NCBI GenBank assembly: GCA_033762375.1
Contig: JANRLQ010000068.1
Location: 1 to 64,000 of the forward strand
From: RDXT01 sp033762375
GTDB lineage: Bacteria > Bacteroidota > Bacteroidia > J057
Direction of reading: 5' to 3'
Length of the DNA: 64,000 nucleotides
Every line of letters starts with the position of its first letter. Position 1 is the first letter of the stretch. Shown piece after piece: positions 43,647-51,012 of the stretch. Below the pieces are notes generated by a model, which saw nothing but the letters and a program-made list of their open reading frames with translations, was not told the origin of the DNA and searched no databases. The translations under genes and the position numbers were made by a program.

Positions 43647-43781
43647 CCCGCTAACATCATATTTGCAAAAGCGGGGGTTTCGTGCTTCTATGAAAGTTTA
43701 GTGCATGTTTCAAGTTCGGTTTTTCAAATGAACATTTGGGCTGAAAAACCCCGCCTTCGCAAATATGAGAACCGTTGGCAG
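43647..43781 (+). other. attC-like recombination site, cassette C1/C2 boundary
   Basis: CCCGCTAAC (43647-43655) is the exact reverse complement of the cassette start GTTAGCGGG (43099-43107). Within the site CATATTTGC (43658-43666) pairs with GCAAATATG (43759-43767), and GCGGGG (43671-43676) with CCCCGC (43749-43754). The right end is GTTGGCAG (43774-43781), the start of the next cassette. Total length is 135 bp, within the attC range. Confidence 0.85.
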
Positions 43782-43817
43782 TAATTGCTACCGGACAACT
43801 TGGACTACTAAGAACTA

Positions 43818-44309
43818 ATGATTAGAGAAACATCCCCAGACAAGATAAGAGGTAAGTTAGTAAAGTACCGACTTGGTGACTGTTTGACAATTCAGCAGGA
43901 CGACAAGTATATCGGAGCAATAATGACTGGCAAGTTCAATAAGTATTACAATTTGACTTTCATGGACTTCCTGACCAAGACCAAGCCGACAATTGAAGAC
44001 TTTATTAACGGTAGACTTTTTGGGACAAGGTTTGGTTCATGGGAAGAATTGCAGTACGGTTTAGACCAAAGAATGGTACAATGTAAATACGTTGACAACG
44101 AACCAAAAATTGAAAAGATTGGGATGATAAATTTAATCCCGGACTTTGTTTCTGCAGGGTACGCGTACTTGGACAGCATTGCAGACATTTTCAACTATTA
44201 CGACCAAGAAATAAATGTGAGAATAGAAAAAAGTAAAGACGCGGAGAAATTTCCAGCCATTGCATTTGTAGGACGACATTTAATTGAGACCAAAAAGATT
44301 ACTCAGTAG
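43818..44309 (+). CDS. Cassette gene: unknown, possibly immunity-like (Imm26-type)
   Basis: AT-rich, 163 residues, in the cassette 43774-44327. The N-terminal stretch LVKYRLGDCLTIQQDDKYIGAIM then TGKFNKYYNLTFMDFL resembles small proteins with a YKxGD beta-barrel start, including Imm26-like immunity proteins, but the assignment is tentative. No signal peptide or membrane helix. The gene nearly fills its cassette. Confidence 0.6.
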   Translation: MIRETSPDKIRGKLVKYRLGDCLTIQQDDKYIGAIMTGKFNKYYNLTFMDFLTKTKPTIEDFINGRLFGTRFGSWEELQYGLDQRMVQCKYVDNEPKIEKIGMINLIPDFVSAGYAYLDSIADIFNYYDQEINVRIEKSKDAEKFPAIAFVGRHLIETKKITQ

Positions 44310-44319
44310 GTAGCAACTA

Positions 44320-44452
44320 CTGCCAACAAAATGTTTCTGCAATGGTGCCGTGACGAGTTGGTTTTAAGTTTTATCTTCGTTCAACGTTTAGTTTCGTTGG
44401 ACAGGACGCGGCTTCGAGAAGGCACCACTGCAGAAACACAAACGTTATAGCC
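44320..44452 (+). other. attC-like recombination site, cassette C2/C3 boundary
   Basis: CTGCCAAC (44320-44327) is the exact reverse complement of the cassette start GTTGGCAG (43774-43781). TGTTTCTGCA (44332-44341) pairs with TGCAGAAACA (44429-44438), and GGTGCC (44344-44349) with GGCACC (44421-44426). The right end is GTTATAGCC (44444-44452). The right arm AAACACAAAC is the same as that of the site at 34951. Confidence 0.85.
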
Positions 44453-44461
44453 AATTTTAAA

Positions 44462-45019
44462 ATGACACACTACACGACAGACAATTATCGCATTGACATT
44501 TATGACGACCAGACCTTTACAGAAGGTTCGGCGGACAATGTCAATGTTTACGACATTGTTTACTTCGACAAATCTGAGTATCATTTTCCATCAGTTTACG
44601 GAATAAAAATCTTTCAGGACAACACATTAATAAAAAGTGCCGTTATAGGCTCTATTGGTGGCGGGACAGCAATTCACGGCACCTCGACAATAATCGAAAA
44701 TGATCGACTTTTAGTTTGCTGTTCAGACACCATTTTTTGTTTATCAATTCCTGACTTGACTTTGTTGTGGCGGACACAAGCTGACCAAGCGACCTGTTTT
44801 GAAATCTACAAATACGAAGACAGCTACATTATTCACGGAGAACTCGAAATTTCACGACTTGACAAGGATGGAAAAATACTTTGGCGACAAAGCGGTACAG
44901 ACATCTTTACAACATTGGACGGTAAGGACAGTTTTGTAATCACCGACAATTATATTTTAGCGACTGACTGGGAAAACAGAAAATATAAATTTGACTTCAA
45001 TGGACAATCAATTTTATAA
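44462..45019 (+). CDS. Cassette gene: unknown, beta-propeller-like repeats
   Basis: 185 residues, AT-rich, in the cassette 44444-45061. IIENDRLLVCCSDTIFCLSIPDLTLLWRT and GELEISRLDKDGKILWRQSG have the strand-turn pattern of PQQ-type or WD-type propeller blades (LxWR at strand ends). No signal peptide. Starts 10 bp after the cassette boundary. Function unknown; similar proteins are, to my knowledge, annotated hypothetical. Confidence 0.6.
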   Translation: MTHYTTDNYRIDIYDDQTFTEGSADNVNVYDIVYFDKSEYHFPSVYGIKIFQDNTLIKSAVIGSIGGGTAIHGTSTIIENDRLLVCCSDTIFCLSIPDLTLLWRTQADQATCFEIYKYEDSYIIHGELEISRLDKDGKILWRQSGTDIFTTLDGKDSFVITDNYILATDWENRKYKFDFNGQSIL

Positions 45020-45052
45020 CAACATTACAATTGGACGATGGAAAGAAAAACT

Positions 45053-45186
45053 GGCTATAACAGCACCTACCCAAAAGTGGCGGTTCAGTGGTTAAATCAA
45101 GCTTTGTGCATCTATCAAAGTTTCTGCTTGGTTGACAGTGAAGTGCTTCGAAATCGCCACCTTCTTGTAGCTGCAAAACGTTCACC
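45053..45186 (+). other. attC-like recombination site, cassette C3/C4 boundary
   Basis: GGCTATAAC (45053-45061) is the exact reverse complement of the cassette start GTTATAGCC (44444-44452). GTGGCG (45077-45082) pairs with CGCCAC (45155-45160) and CTAC (45067-45070) with GTAG (45167-45170). The right end is GTTCACC (45180). The central loop GGTTCAGTGGTTAAATCAAG recurs in the site at 40815. Confidence 0.85.
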
Positions 45187-45187
45187 A

Positions 45188-45280
45188 CAAGCACCCTCTC
45201 CCACCCGGCGCAAAGCCGATCCCCTCAATTCCCTCCGGAAACCTTACCCGGAACCACATTTTTGCCTATCTTAGCTGGAG
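45188..45280 (+). repeat. Repeat R copy 4
   Basis: CAAGCACCCTCTCCCACCC and AAACCTTACCCGGAACCACA ending in CCTATCTTAGCTGG match the unit at 34024, lying 29 bp before the gene at 45309. CCTATCTTAG is the promoter-like end. Confidence 0.55.
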
Positions 45281-45308
45281 CATACCCGGATGTGACCCAT
45301 ATACCCAT

Positions 45309-45668
45309 ATGCCCGATATCGAAACAAACAGTGTATCGCCCGGCGGACAATATTCGCTGCTCATCGCCGCACGTGAAATGCGGATGAGCCATTGGCTTGA
45401 GATGCCCAAATTAGTCTCCACCCACGACCAACAGACGATATTTGACCTGTGGGATAGCTGGTGGAGCCTCGATGACATCACCTGGGATACGGCGGCCACG
45501 TGTTCCCTCACCCTGAGGCGATATCCCGGCGATCACACCCCCTCGTATGTGATCGTGCATGTGGACTGCGAAGACCTGCATTTCAGCATCGGGGCAGGCC
45601 AGCGTATGGAGATCCGGCAGTTGAAGGATGCCCTTGAGCAACATTATCAACACATAAAAAGCCGCTAA
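45309..45668 (+). CDS. Unknown 119-residue protein
   Basis: The sequence MPDIETNSVSPGGQYSLLIAAREMRMSHWLEMPKLVSTHDQQTIFDLWDSWWSLDDITW continues into a beta-rich end (TCSLTLRRYPGDHTPSYVIVHVDCEDLHF). The motif SPGGQYSL..EMRMSHW with an Asp/Trp-rich centre appears in small hypothetical proteins of Bacteroidota and Proteobacteria. It follows the last clear attC-like site and a copy of repeat R. More GC-rich than the cassettes before it. Confidence 0.65.
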   Translation: MPDIETNSVSPGGQYSLLIAAREMRMSHWLEMPKLVSTHDQQTIFDLWDSWWSLDDITWDTAATCSLTLRRYPGDHTPSYVIVHVDCEDLHFSIGAGQRMEIRQLKDALEQHYQHIKSR

Positions 45669-45781
45669 GGGTGAGACTTGGTGGTATTTGTTAAGGTGGA
45701 TCAAGCGGCTATCGGTGCCATTCAGCGGGTGGGGGCATGTCTATCCCCGCTGGAGGTTATCTGCCATGCGCCAGACTGCCT

Positions 45782-45868
45782 GGTGTGCCTCTCCCGCCCC
45801 CGCATGAAGTCATAACTCCATCAAGCAGACCTTGTGCGAAGCAACACATTTGCCTATCTTACCGGAGC
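45782..45868 (+). repeat. Repeat R, divergent copy 5
   Basis: GGTGTGCCTCTCCCGCCCCC ... ACTCCATCAAGCAGACCTTG ... GCCTATCTTACCGG is nearly identical to 46872-46960 and distantly like 45188-45280. It lies 90 bp before the gene at 45958. Confidence 0.65.
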
Positions 45869-45957
45869 AGCCTCGCCAACGTACAGGCAGGCAGCAGCTG
45901 TCTTACGGAACCCTGTTTTGATTGTACCCGTACCTGATATCCTGACCGCTTACAGAT

Positions 45958-46863
45958 ATGGCAACCTTCAACCTGTTTTTTGGCAAAATCCTGCTGCTGT
46001 GGGGTATGTTTCTGCTGAGCGCCTGTGCTGCCACCATGGCTTCGTCTGAGCTTGTACTGGTGGGCAGTACGCCCGGAGACGAAATCATCAAAACAAGCCT
46101 GGCTATTCCTGCTGAAACAACCGTTGATTTTATACGATGGAATTTACGGCTATACGACAACGACAAGTTTGTACTGGACATCAACTATGGAGAATCGCAG
46201 CCCAATACGTTAGGTTTTAAGGAAGGGGGAACAGTCAACACGTTTACGGGAACGTTCTCCGTTTCGGAAAACAATCCTTTTAACGCGGTTTATCATCTGA
46301 AAAGTGCTGACTTTTCTGCAGATATCCTCATCGCGGCGCTGAATGACAATATTTTCCACCTGCTTACCCCCCAAAACCAAATGATGGTGGGAAACGGCGG
46401 CTGGAGTTATTCGCTACAGCGCAAAGTACCCACTCACAATGGCGAAATCTCACTACGCTCAGCGATACAGGAAGACAGCTCCATACAAGTTGTCTACGAA
46501 GGCAGAACCCCATGCCAGGAAATAGCTGCCGAACACCCGGAAATGAAAGCAAGCGACACTTGTTTTAAGATCAAATGGAAGCTGACGCTTATGAGAGATT
46601 CGGTGACCTATCAGCCCACCACCTGCATCATCCGGAATATTGTGGATAACCAGCCCCGTGACATTATGGGCCGTTGGGAGATTGTTAGGGGTACGGCCAC
46701 CAATCCCCATGCCATCATGTATAAAATTACCGTTTATAACCTGGCTGAGCCGATTTTATTATTTGCAGGTGATGACAATGTGTTATTTTTTATCAACAAG
46801 CACCATGAGCCGATGATTGGGAATAAAGATTTCAGCTTTACGGTGAACCAAAAACGTCCCTGA
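45958..46863 (+). CDS. Lipoprotein with two tandem NlpE-like domains
   Basis: A lipobox (LLSAC) ends the signal peptide at about residue 23. Two homologous halves follow: the first ends IFHLLTPQNQMMVGNGGWSYSLQR (about residue 155) and the second ends VLFFINKHHEPMIGNKDFSFTVNQ at the C-terminus, so LFxLxxxxxPMxGNxxFSYxL is duplicated. That closing motif is characteristic of NlpE-like copper-resistance/lipocalin-type repeats in Bacteroidota. Ligand unknown. It is flanked by repeat R on both sides. Confidence 0.7.
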   Translation: MATFNLFFGKILLLWGMFLLSACAATMASSELVLVGSTPGDEIIKTSLAIPAETTVDFIRWNLRLYDNDKFVLDINYGESQPNTLGFKEGGTVNTFTGTFSVSENNPFNAVYHLKSADFSADILIAALNDNIFHLLTPQNQMMVGNGGWSYSLQRKVPTHNGEISLRSAIQEDSSIQVVYEGRTPCQEIAAEHPEMKASDTCFKIKWKLTLMRDSVTYQPTTCIIRNIVDNQPRDIMGRWEIVRGTATNPHAIMYKITVYNLAEPILLFAGDDNVLFFINKHHEPMIGNKDFSFTVNQKRP

Positions 46864-46871
46864 TGACCCGT

Positions 46872-46960
46872 TGGTGTGCCTCTCCCGCCCCTGCATGAGG
46901 TCATAACTCCATCAGGCAGACCTTGTGCGGAACCGAAGTTTTCGTGTATCTTGCAGGGGA
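46872..46960 (+). repeat. Repeat R, divergent copy 6
   Basis: TGGTGTGCCTCTCCCGCCCC ... ACTCCATCAGGCAGACCTTG ... GTGTATCTTGCAGG, about 90 bp, close to the copy at 45782. It lies just before the Crp/Fnr-type gene at 46975, and TTG-N21-TATCTTGC could be its promoter. Confidence 0.65.
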
Positions 46961-46974
46961 AGCGGTGCAACAAC

Positions 46975-47631
46975 ATGGACATCCGCACGAATGATATGAT
47001 GGCTGACGTACCCACCCTCCAAGACCTGCTATTGGGTTTTATATCAAAATATGCTGCGCTGACAGAAGACGAAAAAAACCTTGTCCGCTCGCTGGACCTG
47101 TTTCGCTCTGCCAAAAAAGGAACCATCCTGCTGAGCGCAGGGGAGCAGGCCCAATATGTTTACCTCGTATTAAAAGGCTGTATACGAACGTATTACGTAA
47201 TAGACGGCGAAGAAAAAACCACCAACTTTTATACTGAACTGGAAGGCCTGACCCCGCATGGGGTACAGCAAAACATACCCTCCGAGTATTATATAAGCTG
47301 TGTGGAAGACACCCTCCTCGCAGCCGCTGATATCACGATGGAGGCTGAGATCCTCAACCAATACCCCATATTTGAGAAGATATGCAGGCTATTTTCAGAA
47401 GAACTGGTAGCCAAACAACAGGTACACTTTGATGCATTCAAACTTTCCTCGCCCGAAACACGGTACCTGAGCCTGATGCAAAACAGGCCGGACCTCATCC
47501 AGCGGGTACCGCAGTACCAACTGGCCAGTTACCTGGGCATCACGCCGCAGTCCCTGAGCCGGCTGAAGGCGCGGTACGTTGAAAAAAATAAACACCAGGG
47601 TTCGTTTCTTACCTTAAGTGAACGTGTATAG
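46975..47631 (+). CDS. Crp/Fnr-family transcriptional regulator
   Basis: The ATG at 46975 (MDIRTNDMMADVPTLQDLL) is chosen; the frame extension reads through repeat R. A cyclic-nucleotide-binding-like jelly roll covers residues 35-125 (FRSAKKGTILLSAGEQAQYVYLVLKGCIRTYYVIDGEEKTTNFYTELE), without the Arg/Ser needed for strict cAMP binding. A winged helix ends the protein (YQLASYLGITPQSLSRLKARYVEKN). Effector ligand is unknown. It may control the next gene, which starts 62 bp later. Confidence 0.85.
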   Translation: MDIRTNDMMADVPTLQDLLLGFISKYAALTEDEKNLVRSLDLFRSAKKGTILLSAGEQAQYVYLVLKGCIRTYYVIDGEEKTTNFYTELEGLTPHGVQQNIPSEYYISCVEDTLLAAADITMEAEILNQYPIFEKICRLFSEELVAKQQVHFDAFKLSSPETRYLSLMQNRPDLIQRVPQYQLASYLGITPQSLSRLKARYVEKNKHQGSFLTLSERV

Positions 47632-47692
47632 GCGGGAGCCTGCTTAGTTTTGTGGTGCATTTACATCCTGTATTACCTAACGTACCATCAGT

Positions 47693-48196
47693 ATGGTTTT
47701 TAGAACCCACGTCTCCGCCATTTACCATTGTGCGCTCGAAAGAGCCTTCAAAACGCCGATGTTGTGTGATGTCACCAAGGTGCATACCGGTATGGGACCC
47801 ATGCCCCGGATCATTGGCACCTCCGATGAGCACAACTGGGGACAGCCCGGCGGAACCAAAAAAGCCTATGCGGCCCAATCGCTCACGCAAAAAGGAGGCT
47901 TTGTGTCTATGGACAGGGTCCTGGAGCGGATTGAAAACCAATACTGGAAAATTGAAGTGTACGACTTCCAGACCTGGTTTTTCGGTTTCTACAAGTTTGT
48001 CGGCGAGTGGCGTACGACCGAAGTCGGCAAGGATACCATCCGGATTGACTACCACTATACGCTGCACTCGGACAGCCTGCTGTTCTACCCGGTGAACTGG
48101 TTGTTTGCCAGGGTGTTTTGGAAACAATACATGAAGCAGGTGCTGGAAAACGTCCGGAAACTGGCCGAGGGCAACGAACCCTACCAGTACACCTGA
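47693..48196 (+). CDS. SRPBCC-like protein
   Basis: A 167-residue protein with the START/Bet v1 pattern: FRTHVSAIYHCALERAFKTPMLCDVTKVHTGMGPMPRIIG at the start, YWKIEVYDFQTWFFGFYKFVGEWR in the strands, and an amphipathic final helix (FWKQYMKQVLENVRKLAEG). It follows the Crp/Fnr gene in the same direction and is probably its target. No catalytic residues can be named. Confidence 0.7.
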   Translation: MVFRTHVSAIYHCALERAFKTPMLCDVTKVHTGMGPMPRIIGTSDEHNWGQPGGTKKAYAAQSLTQKGGFVSMDRVLERIENQYWKIEVYDFQTWFFGFYKFVGEWRTTEVGKDTIRIDYHYTLHSDSLLFYPVNWLFARVFWKQYMKQVLENVRKLAEGNEPYQYT

Positions 48197-48216
48197 GGCC
48201 TCCCGGTCACCCGTCG

Positions 48217-48250
48217 CCCCTGCACGCCTGTCAGGCAGGGGCATACGTAT
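48217..48250 (+). terminator. Rho-independent terminator after the SRPBCC gene
   Basis: CCCCTGC (48217-48223) and GCAGGGG (48235-48241) form a 7-bp stem with an inner CCTG/CAGG pair, followed shortly by GTATTTTTCC. Confidence 0.55.
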
Positions 48251-48432
48251 TTTTCCCCATAATCACCGCCCCCGCACGCCTGGCCGGCACCAGATACCCA
48301 CGGGCGATCAGACTGACCAGCAGCCGGAGTTGTACGGCATGATGCGTGTACGTATATTTCCCGCATCCGGGTCTTGCAGCCAGGGGCCACAAGGCACTAC
48401 CCAACGCGACAGTGACGATAATTCGAAAAAAC

Positions 48433-49131
48433 ATGCGCCAGACAAAAAACATCACCGACATCTTGATTTTTTTCATCGGAGGGATTCTGGTCTGCATATC
48501 TGTTTACTGGATCGTACCCTGGGTGAGCGCCGGGTGGAATATCATGCAGATCGGGAGCTGGATGATCGTTTCCCCCCTGGTGGTGTTTATTCCATTGATC
48601 ATGACCGGGCTGTACCTGCTAACGTCCGAAAAAACAGAAACGCCCTGGATAGAGCGGACCCGTTTTCAACCATTGTCAGCCGCAGACTGGAAGTGGGTGG
48701 GACTGGGCCTTCTGGGTATGATTGTTCTAAGCGGACTGACGTTTTACCTGGCCAATCTCTTACACCTGGACCCGAATCCCCCGTTCTCAAGACAGGTTGA
48801 ACCCTGGAAAAACGGGCATACATGGTTGTTTTTCGTTTGGATTATATACTGGCCGATCAACATCATAGGCGAGGGATTTATCTGGCGGGGTGTCATACAA
48901 CCAAGACTTGAAAATACTTTCAAGGAATACACATGGATTATTAGTGCCATATGCTGGGGTGTTTTTCATTTTTCGTTTGGACTGGGCAACCTGATTGTGC
49001 TGATTCCGACGTTAATTTTTGTGCCCCTCATAACGCAGAAAACACAAAATACCTGGAGCGGAATAATTTTACACGCTACCCTTTCTGGCCCTGGTTTTAT
49101 CGCTTTGGCACTGGGCCTGATGAACCCATAA
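48433..49131 (+). CDS. CPBP-family intramembrane metalloprotease-like protein
   Basis: The ATG at 48433 (MRQTKNITDILIFFIGGILVC) is preferred to an upstream extension. Six or more membrane segments are predicted by eye. The CPBP/Abi signature is present as GEGFIWRGVIQPRLE, where the usual EExxxR reads EGxxxR, so one catalytic Glu is replaced by Gly, and the later HFSFG supplies the conserved His. The substitution may reduce or abolish protease activity. Family members include prenyl-protein proteases and bacteriocin-resistance proteins. Confidence 0.75.
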   Translation: MRQTKNITDILIFFIGGILVCISVYWIVPWVSAGWNIMQIGSWMIVSPLVVFIPLIMTGLYLLTSEKTETPWIERTRFQPLSAADWKWVGLGLLGMIVLSGLTFYLANLLHLDPNPPFSRQVEPWKNGHTWLFFVWIIYWPINIIGEGFIWRGVIQPRLENTFKEYTWIISAICWGVFHFSFGLGNLIVLIPTLIFVPLITQKTQNTWSGIILHATLSGPGFIALALGLMNP

Positions 49132-49298
49132 AGCAGCACCCGACACTGGTTACAGGCCTGCGTCACAGCGTATGGGGCCACTCCCGGCGCTCCACACAGG
49201 GTATCTCTACGGGTCGTTATTTTCCCTGGGAGAGGTCTTGTATAACACAGCTATTTTGAGGTATATTGCTTGCGTAAAAAGCAAAAAATACGAGTCTT

Positions 49299-50183
49299 AT
49301 GCACGCACTTACTGCAAATCCGGCAATAAAAAACATCACAACAACATGTTTACTGCTGCTTTTCGCCATATCAGCAGCAAGCGGACAGGTGGTCGTAATG
49401 GACCTGAACGGTTTCCGGATCGGGCAATTCCGGGAAACGGCAACCAATGAGTTTGGTGCACCTGCTCAAAGTGGTAAATTTGATGACGGCTTTGAATATG
49501 AGTTTTTTATCATTACACCGGACACAAGCCTGTATATGGTTTTTGAATATGCTGCCGGATATACGGATGTCATCTGGTCAATTCAGATTTCAGGCAGCAA
49601 CCCAACAGCAGATATCGGCTTTAAAGGTTTACGAATGGGGGCTGATAAAGAAGAAGTTCTGCGTGTGTTAGGCCAGCCGGCAGAAAAAGAAAACATTGGT
49701 AAGTATGGAGAAAGATGGAATTACAACAAGGCAAATTATTCCGTAGAAATCTCTAAAAGCGGGAAACTCTCAAGCGTAAAAATTAAGAACAACTATTCGA
49801 CACAAGCTCCTGATATAACCAAACTTCCCACATTTGCCGATGTGGTCAAAGCGCTGAATGCACCAGCCAATGGTGACATAGCCAATATATTGTCACCCGA
49901 TATGGAAATTAATTACAAAGGCCAAAGTATGATTTTTCACAAATCTTTGCAGACAGAAATAAAAACAGATGCATCAAAAATCTTTGAAACGATCAGAGAA
50001 ATCCGGGTGGGATTAGACCAGGTCAATACGGCTGATCCGGGTTCTTATGAAGAAAATATACGCCTTGTCAAAAAAGAACATACAAAACATGTCATTAAAA
50101 TCAAAACCGGGCATGCTGTCAAGGAGATCGTATTGACGTATATCAACGGAACATATTATATATGGGAAATCAGTGTTCGATAA
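49299..50183 (+). CDS. Uncharacterised secreted protein
   Basis: A signal peptide (NITTTCLLLLFAISAASGQ) near the N-terminus; the exact start is uncertain. Residues about 30-165 contain FKGLRMGADKEEVLRVLGQPAEKENIG, a SmpA/BamE-like helical motif in which MGADKEEVLxxLGxP is typical of outer-membrane assembly and lipoprotein sensor domains. The second half is a separate domain with no family known to me. The gene is AT-richer than its neighbours, and upstream GGTATATTGC resembles the repeat-borne promoter. Confidence 0.6.
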   Translation: MHALTANPAIKNITTTCLLLLFAISAASGQVVVMDLNGFRIGQFRETATNEFGAPAQSGKFDDGFEYEFFIITPDTSLYMVFEYAAGYTDVIWSIQISGSNPTADIGFKGLRMGADKEEVLRVLGQPAEKENIGKYGERWNYNKANYSVEISKSGKLSSVKIKNNYSTQAPDITKLPTFADVVKALNAPANGDIANILSPDMEINYKGQSMIFHKSLQTEIKTDASKIFETIREIRVGLDQVNTADPGSYEENIRLVKKEHTKHVIKIKTGHAVKEIVLTYINGTYYIWEISVR

Positions 50184-50269
50184 ACATGGAACCTCTCTTG
50201 TGTGATATATGCCGCAAAAATCAGGAAAATGTACTTAAACATAAGCGACAGGTCAAAACCATGCTTATA

Positions 50270-50297
50270 AAAAAGTACCCTGCTGTTGGCAGGGTAC
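50270..50297 (-). terminator. Terminator of the fasciclin gene (minus strand)
   Basis: GTACCCTGC (50275-50283) and GCAGGGTAC (50289-50297) form a perfect 9-bp stem; read on the minus strand it ends in TTTTTTA, 23 bp after the stop codon at 50320. Confidence 0.85.
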
Positions 50298-50319
50298 GAG
50301 AGATGAGGCAGGCCTGCAA

Positions 50320-50727
50320 TTAAGCAGGAAGGATGACTTTGTTGATAACGTGGATTACGCCATTATCTGTTTCTACGTCAGCTATTACAACTTCTGCATC
50401 GTTGACAAATACTTTGCCGTCATGGATACGAATCGTAATTTCGGCACCATTCACGGTTGGGGCCGTCATTCCATCAGACAAATCCGTTGACATAACCTTA
50501 CCGCCTACTACGTGATAGGTGAGAATCCCTTGCAGTTGAGCCTTATTTTCAGGTAAAATCAAGGAAGCTACTGTGCCTTCTGGCAGAGCTTCAAAAGCAG
50601 CATCAACAGGGGCAAATACGGTAAATGGACCTTCTCCGCTCAAAGTTTCTACGAGTTCGGCAGCTATCACAGCAGCAACCAATGTCTTAAAAGCACCATT
50701 TTCGATGGCAGTTTGTACGATGTTCAT
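50320..50727 (-). CDS. Fasciclin (FAS1) domain protein
   Basis: A single 135-residue FAS1 domain: NIVQTAIENGAFKTLVAAV, GEGPFTVFAPVDAAFEALP (H1 box), LQGILTYHVVGGKV, and the second box NGVIHVINKVILPA. No signal peptide is present at this start, unusual for a family generally involved in adhesion outside the cell, and the region upstream lacks one in frame. A strong terminator follows. Confidence 0.9.
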   Translation of the reverse strand: MNIVQTAIENGAFKTLVAAVIAAELVETLSGEGPFTVFAPVDAAFEALPEGTVASLILPENKAQLQGILTYHVVGGKVMSTDLSDGMTAPTVNGAEITIRIHDGKVFVNDAEVVIADVETDNGVIHVINKVILPA

Positions 50728-51012
50728 ACGTTTTTATTAAAGTATAAGAGTAGAACAGCACGGGTAGTGTTATGTTTTTCATTTTGATGATGCTAACAAT
50801 TTGATAATATAAAAATTCATTTGCTGCTACCTGTTTCCTGTTTGGTTTTGCGGGTGCCTGGTCGCCTCCGGGACGGCTTGCACAGCCTAAAACCGGCCCG
50901 CTCAAAAATCTGCCCAGGACATCAGCTGTCTGCACACATCCTATCCCATATATAAAACATTCGGCGGTACGCCACCTGGGCGCACCGCCGAAAGGAACAA
51001 ATCCAGGCAGGC

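Noticed and set aside
33800..47000. Integron integrase or other tyrosine recombinase
   Set aside because: No frame in the region has the RHRY set or IntI patch; the array is without an integrase here.
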